The notes under the pieces are model-generated. The model was not told where the DNA came from and did no database searches. It saw only the letters and a list, made by a program, of their open reading frames with translations. From Micromussa lordhowensis (Eukaryota; Cnidaria; Anthozoa; Scleractinia; Lobophylliidae), in the NCBI GenBank assembly GCA_964020085.1, contig OZ026600.1, positions 27,221,783 through 27,285,782 on the forward strand: a stretch of 64,000 nucleotides of DNA. The letters are read 5' to 3'. Shown here piece after piece: positions 62,521-64,000 of the stretch. Position 1 is the first letter of the stretch. Every line of letters begins with the position of its first letter. Both the position numbers and the translations under genes were made by a program.

Positions 62521-63015
62521 TTACCACAGGATTCTACAGACGAAACATCTTCCGCTTTGAGAACTGACTCCTGAATCTGAACTATCCTGACTTTCTTGTA
62601 CGAAATAGACTGCACCTTTCTTCTTAGTCTTACACACACTAGCAAAGTGGTCCCATTTTTGACAGTAAGCGCAATGTTTGTTGTATGCAGGGCATTCGTT
62701 TCGCTTGTGTCGAGAGCCACAGTTTTTGCACTTTCCTGTGTTTCCAGGATCTGCTTTCGGTTTCTTTTTATTAGGGGGATAATTCTTTCTGTGTTTGGAA
62801 TTACCACTTGACTGCTTTTTGAAGTCCTTGCCTTTCACTTCTCCCACAAGATTCACTTCTTCTTTTGGTGGGTTAACGGTATTGGATTTCATGGTCTCTA
62901 ATTGCTTGCTGGTTATTTCGTTACAGCGTGCAATGTCACTTGCTTTGTCGAGCGTGAGAAATTTCTCCCGTAAAGGCTTTCCCTTTGTTCCCCTGTCGAT
63001 TATGCCAATGACCAA
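62521..63015 (-). pseudogene. G3 gag C-terminus with two zinc knuckles
   Basis: Contains RDRGTKGKPLREKFL-like capsid sequence (as IDRGTKGKPLREKFLTL) and CKNCGSRHKRNEC / CAYCQKWDHFASVC (CX2CX4HX4C). Frame overlaps the protease frame. Confidence 0.85.
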
Positions 63016-63234
63016 TTTGTCGTGGATTAGCTCACCGGTGAGCGTTCCAAATTTGTGAGACGATACGAGTTTCTGAAGGCAAGTGACATAACTGTCAACT
63101 GACTCTCCTTGATTTTGCTCACGAGAATTGAGAACATATCACTCATAAATGTTGCGTTGCGGCTTGAAGTAGTTTTCTAACGCAGTCATACCTGCTGTGT
63201 TGTCCTCGGCCGAGATATTGAGGTTCAGGAAGGT

Positions 63235-63507
63235 TTAAAGGCAGTCTTTTCCCATCACGGAGCATAGCGATGCTAATCGTATATTTGACATTTGTTTATC
63301 CAGACCAGAACAGTCTTCATAATCCTCCCACTGTTGATGGAAGAATTCCCAGTTGGCTACCAGGTTTCCTTTACAAACCATAGGAGCAGGGATCGGAAAA
63401 TTTGAAGGAACATGCGAGTAAATGGCGGTAGCAGTGGTTCCTGATGTGGCTGGTCCAGTTGTTGTTGGAGCGGGCGGCGGTGTGCCTTCTCTTTCATGGT
63501 CCGACAT
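63235..63507 (-). pseudogene. G3 gag N-terminus
   Basis: 90 codons: a Pro/Thr-rich start, then NWEFFHQQWEDYEDCSGL, typical of the retrotransposon capsid. A stop at 63235-63237 and later frame changes separate it from the rest of gag. Confidence 0.8.
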
Positions 63508-63665
63508 GTTGTGTTTCAGTGCTCGATTTGCAAAGCGAAGTTGGCAATTCCTCCACTTAGACTAATGACAACTGTTTCGGAGTGTAACTCCTTGTCGGCG
63601 ATGAAGTTGTACTGTTATCTCTCAAGTGTATTTCTGACAGAAAATGTTCTTTTATTCTGACACCA

Positions 63666-63786
63666 TGATTAACGAGTCAATACTATGCCATGTGCGATTA
63701 CACAACTCAACTGTAATGCTAAATATGGGCATTACAAAATGGTTCAAAACCATGACGTAATCGAGCTAACAATAGCTATCATAACA
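63666..63786 (-). repeat. G3 5' LTR (right)
   Basis: TGATTAACGAGTCAATACTA to CTATCATAACA; same length as the left LTR, about ten differences. The site TGGTGTCAGAATAAAAG follows on minus as primer binding site. Confidence 0.88.
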
Positions 63787-64000
63787 CTTACAGTGCAGGT
63801 ATAGATGGGTACCGAGAAAGGGAGTGCAAGGTGAGATGGGTAGGTCTCCCTTCCCATCATACCCTGCTCCCCCTCCCTTGTCTAAATATATGCCGCATAC
63901 TCTATGAAGATGACTGGGGACGAGTCAGGTTACAGAAGGCATAGGTTCAACTCCTGTTGATGAAACCCTTAAGTAAATAGGCTGACTGACTGGCTAACCA
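63787..64000. other. Right flank of G3, nothing recognised
   Basis: No gene or repeat recognised up to the window edge. Confidence 0.5.

Larger units (their letters stand above)
60487..63786 (-). mobile_element. Gypsy-type LTR element G3, internally deleted
   Basis: 121-bp LTRs (TGAT...AACA) at both ends; flanks TTTAC (60482-60486) and CTTAC (63787-63791) fit a 5-bp target duplication with one change. On minus: gag, zinc knuckles, protease, integrase and tail. RT and RNase H are absent, so it cannot move on its own. Confidence 0.88.

Overview
This is eukaryotic, animal nuclear DNA. The introns and transposons point to a cnidarian, most likely a stony coral or a close anthozoan; that identity is inferred from protein similarity and repeat style and was not tested by any search. 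No prokaryotic operon, CRISPR array or phage is present. The plus strand carries three host genes in the order ANAPC1, POLE2, PLEKHB/evectin-like.

Positions 490-52758 hold the last 51 coding exons of ANAPC1, the largest scaffold subunit of the anaphase-promoting complex/cyclosome. The visible exons total 4,417 coding nt, about 1,471 codons. Splice phases agree at every junction. The N-terminal quarter lies off the left edge. Positions 55401-56969 hold an intronless POLE2 (DNA polymerase epsilon subunit B) with an E2F-like site 22 bp before its ATG. Positions 59056-59463 hold a small PH-domain gene resembling the evectin/PLEKHB family, with one 69-nt intron.

The ANAPC1 introns are packed with mobile DNA. 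Intron 3 has a truncated, internally inverted Penelope-like element with a GIY-YIG endonuclease. Intron 6 has a palindromic tRNA-like array with a 14-bp target duplication. Intron 11 has a complete Gypsy LTR element (G1, plus strand), and intron 13 a second one (G2, minus strand). From intron 15 onward the introns carry many foldback elements, tRNA-derived SINEs, LINE scraps and simple repeats. Several unrelated foldback families share the terminal motif TAGACCA/TGGTCTA.

ANAPC1 has also been copied locally. The exon 34 region is tandemly duplicated, with the first exon copy broken. A 200-bp piece of intron 40/exon 41 sits in antisense orientation inside a repeat module 0.5 kb past the ANAPC1 stop. 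Between ANAPC1 and POLE2 there is also a 65-bp tandem repeat.

The right end (60487-63786) is a third Gypsy-type element (G3, minus strand). It has lost reverse transcriptase and RNase H, so protease abuts integrase, and a 308-bp palindromic element splits its integrase. I see no clearly new multi-gene system. The most notable items are the captured exon, the shared foldback termini, the tRNA-like palindromic array and the contrast between the 51-exon ANAPC1 and the intronless POLE2.
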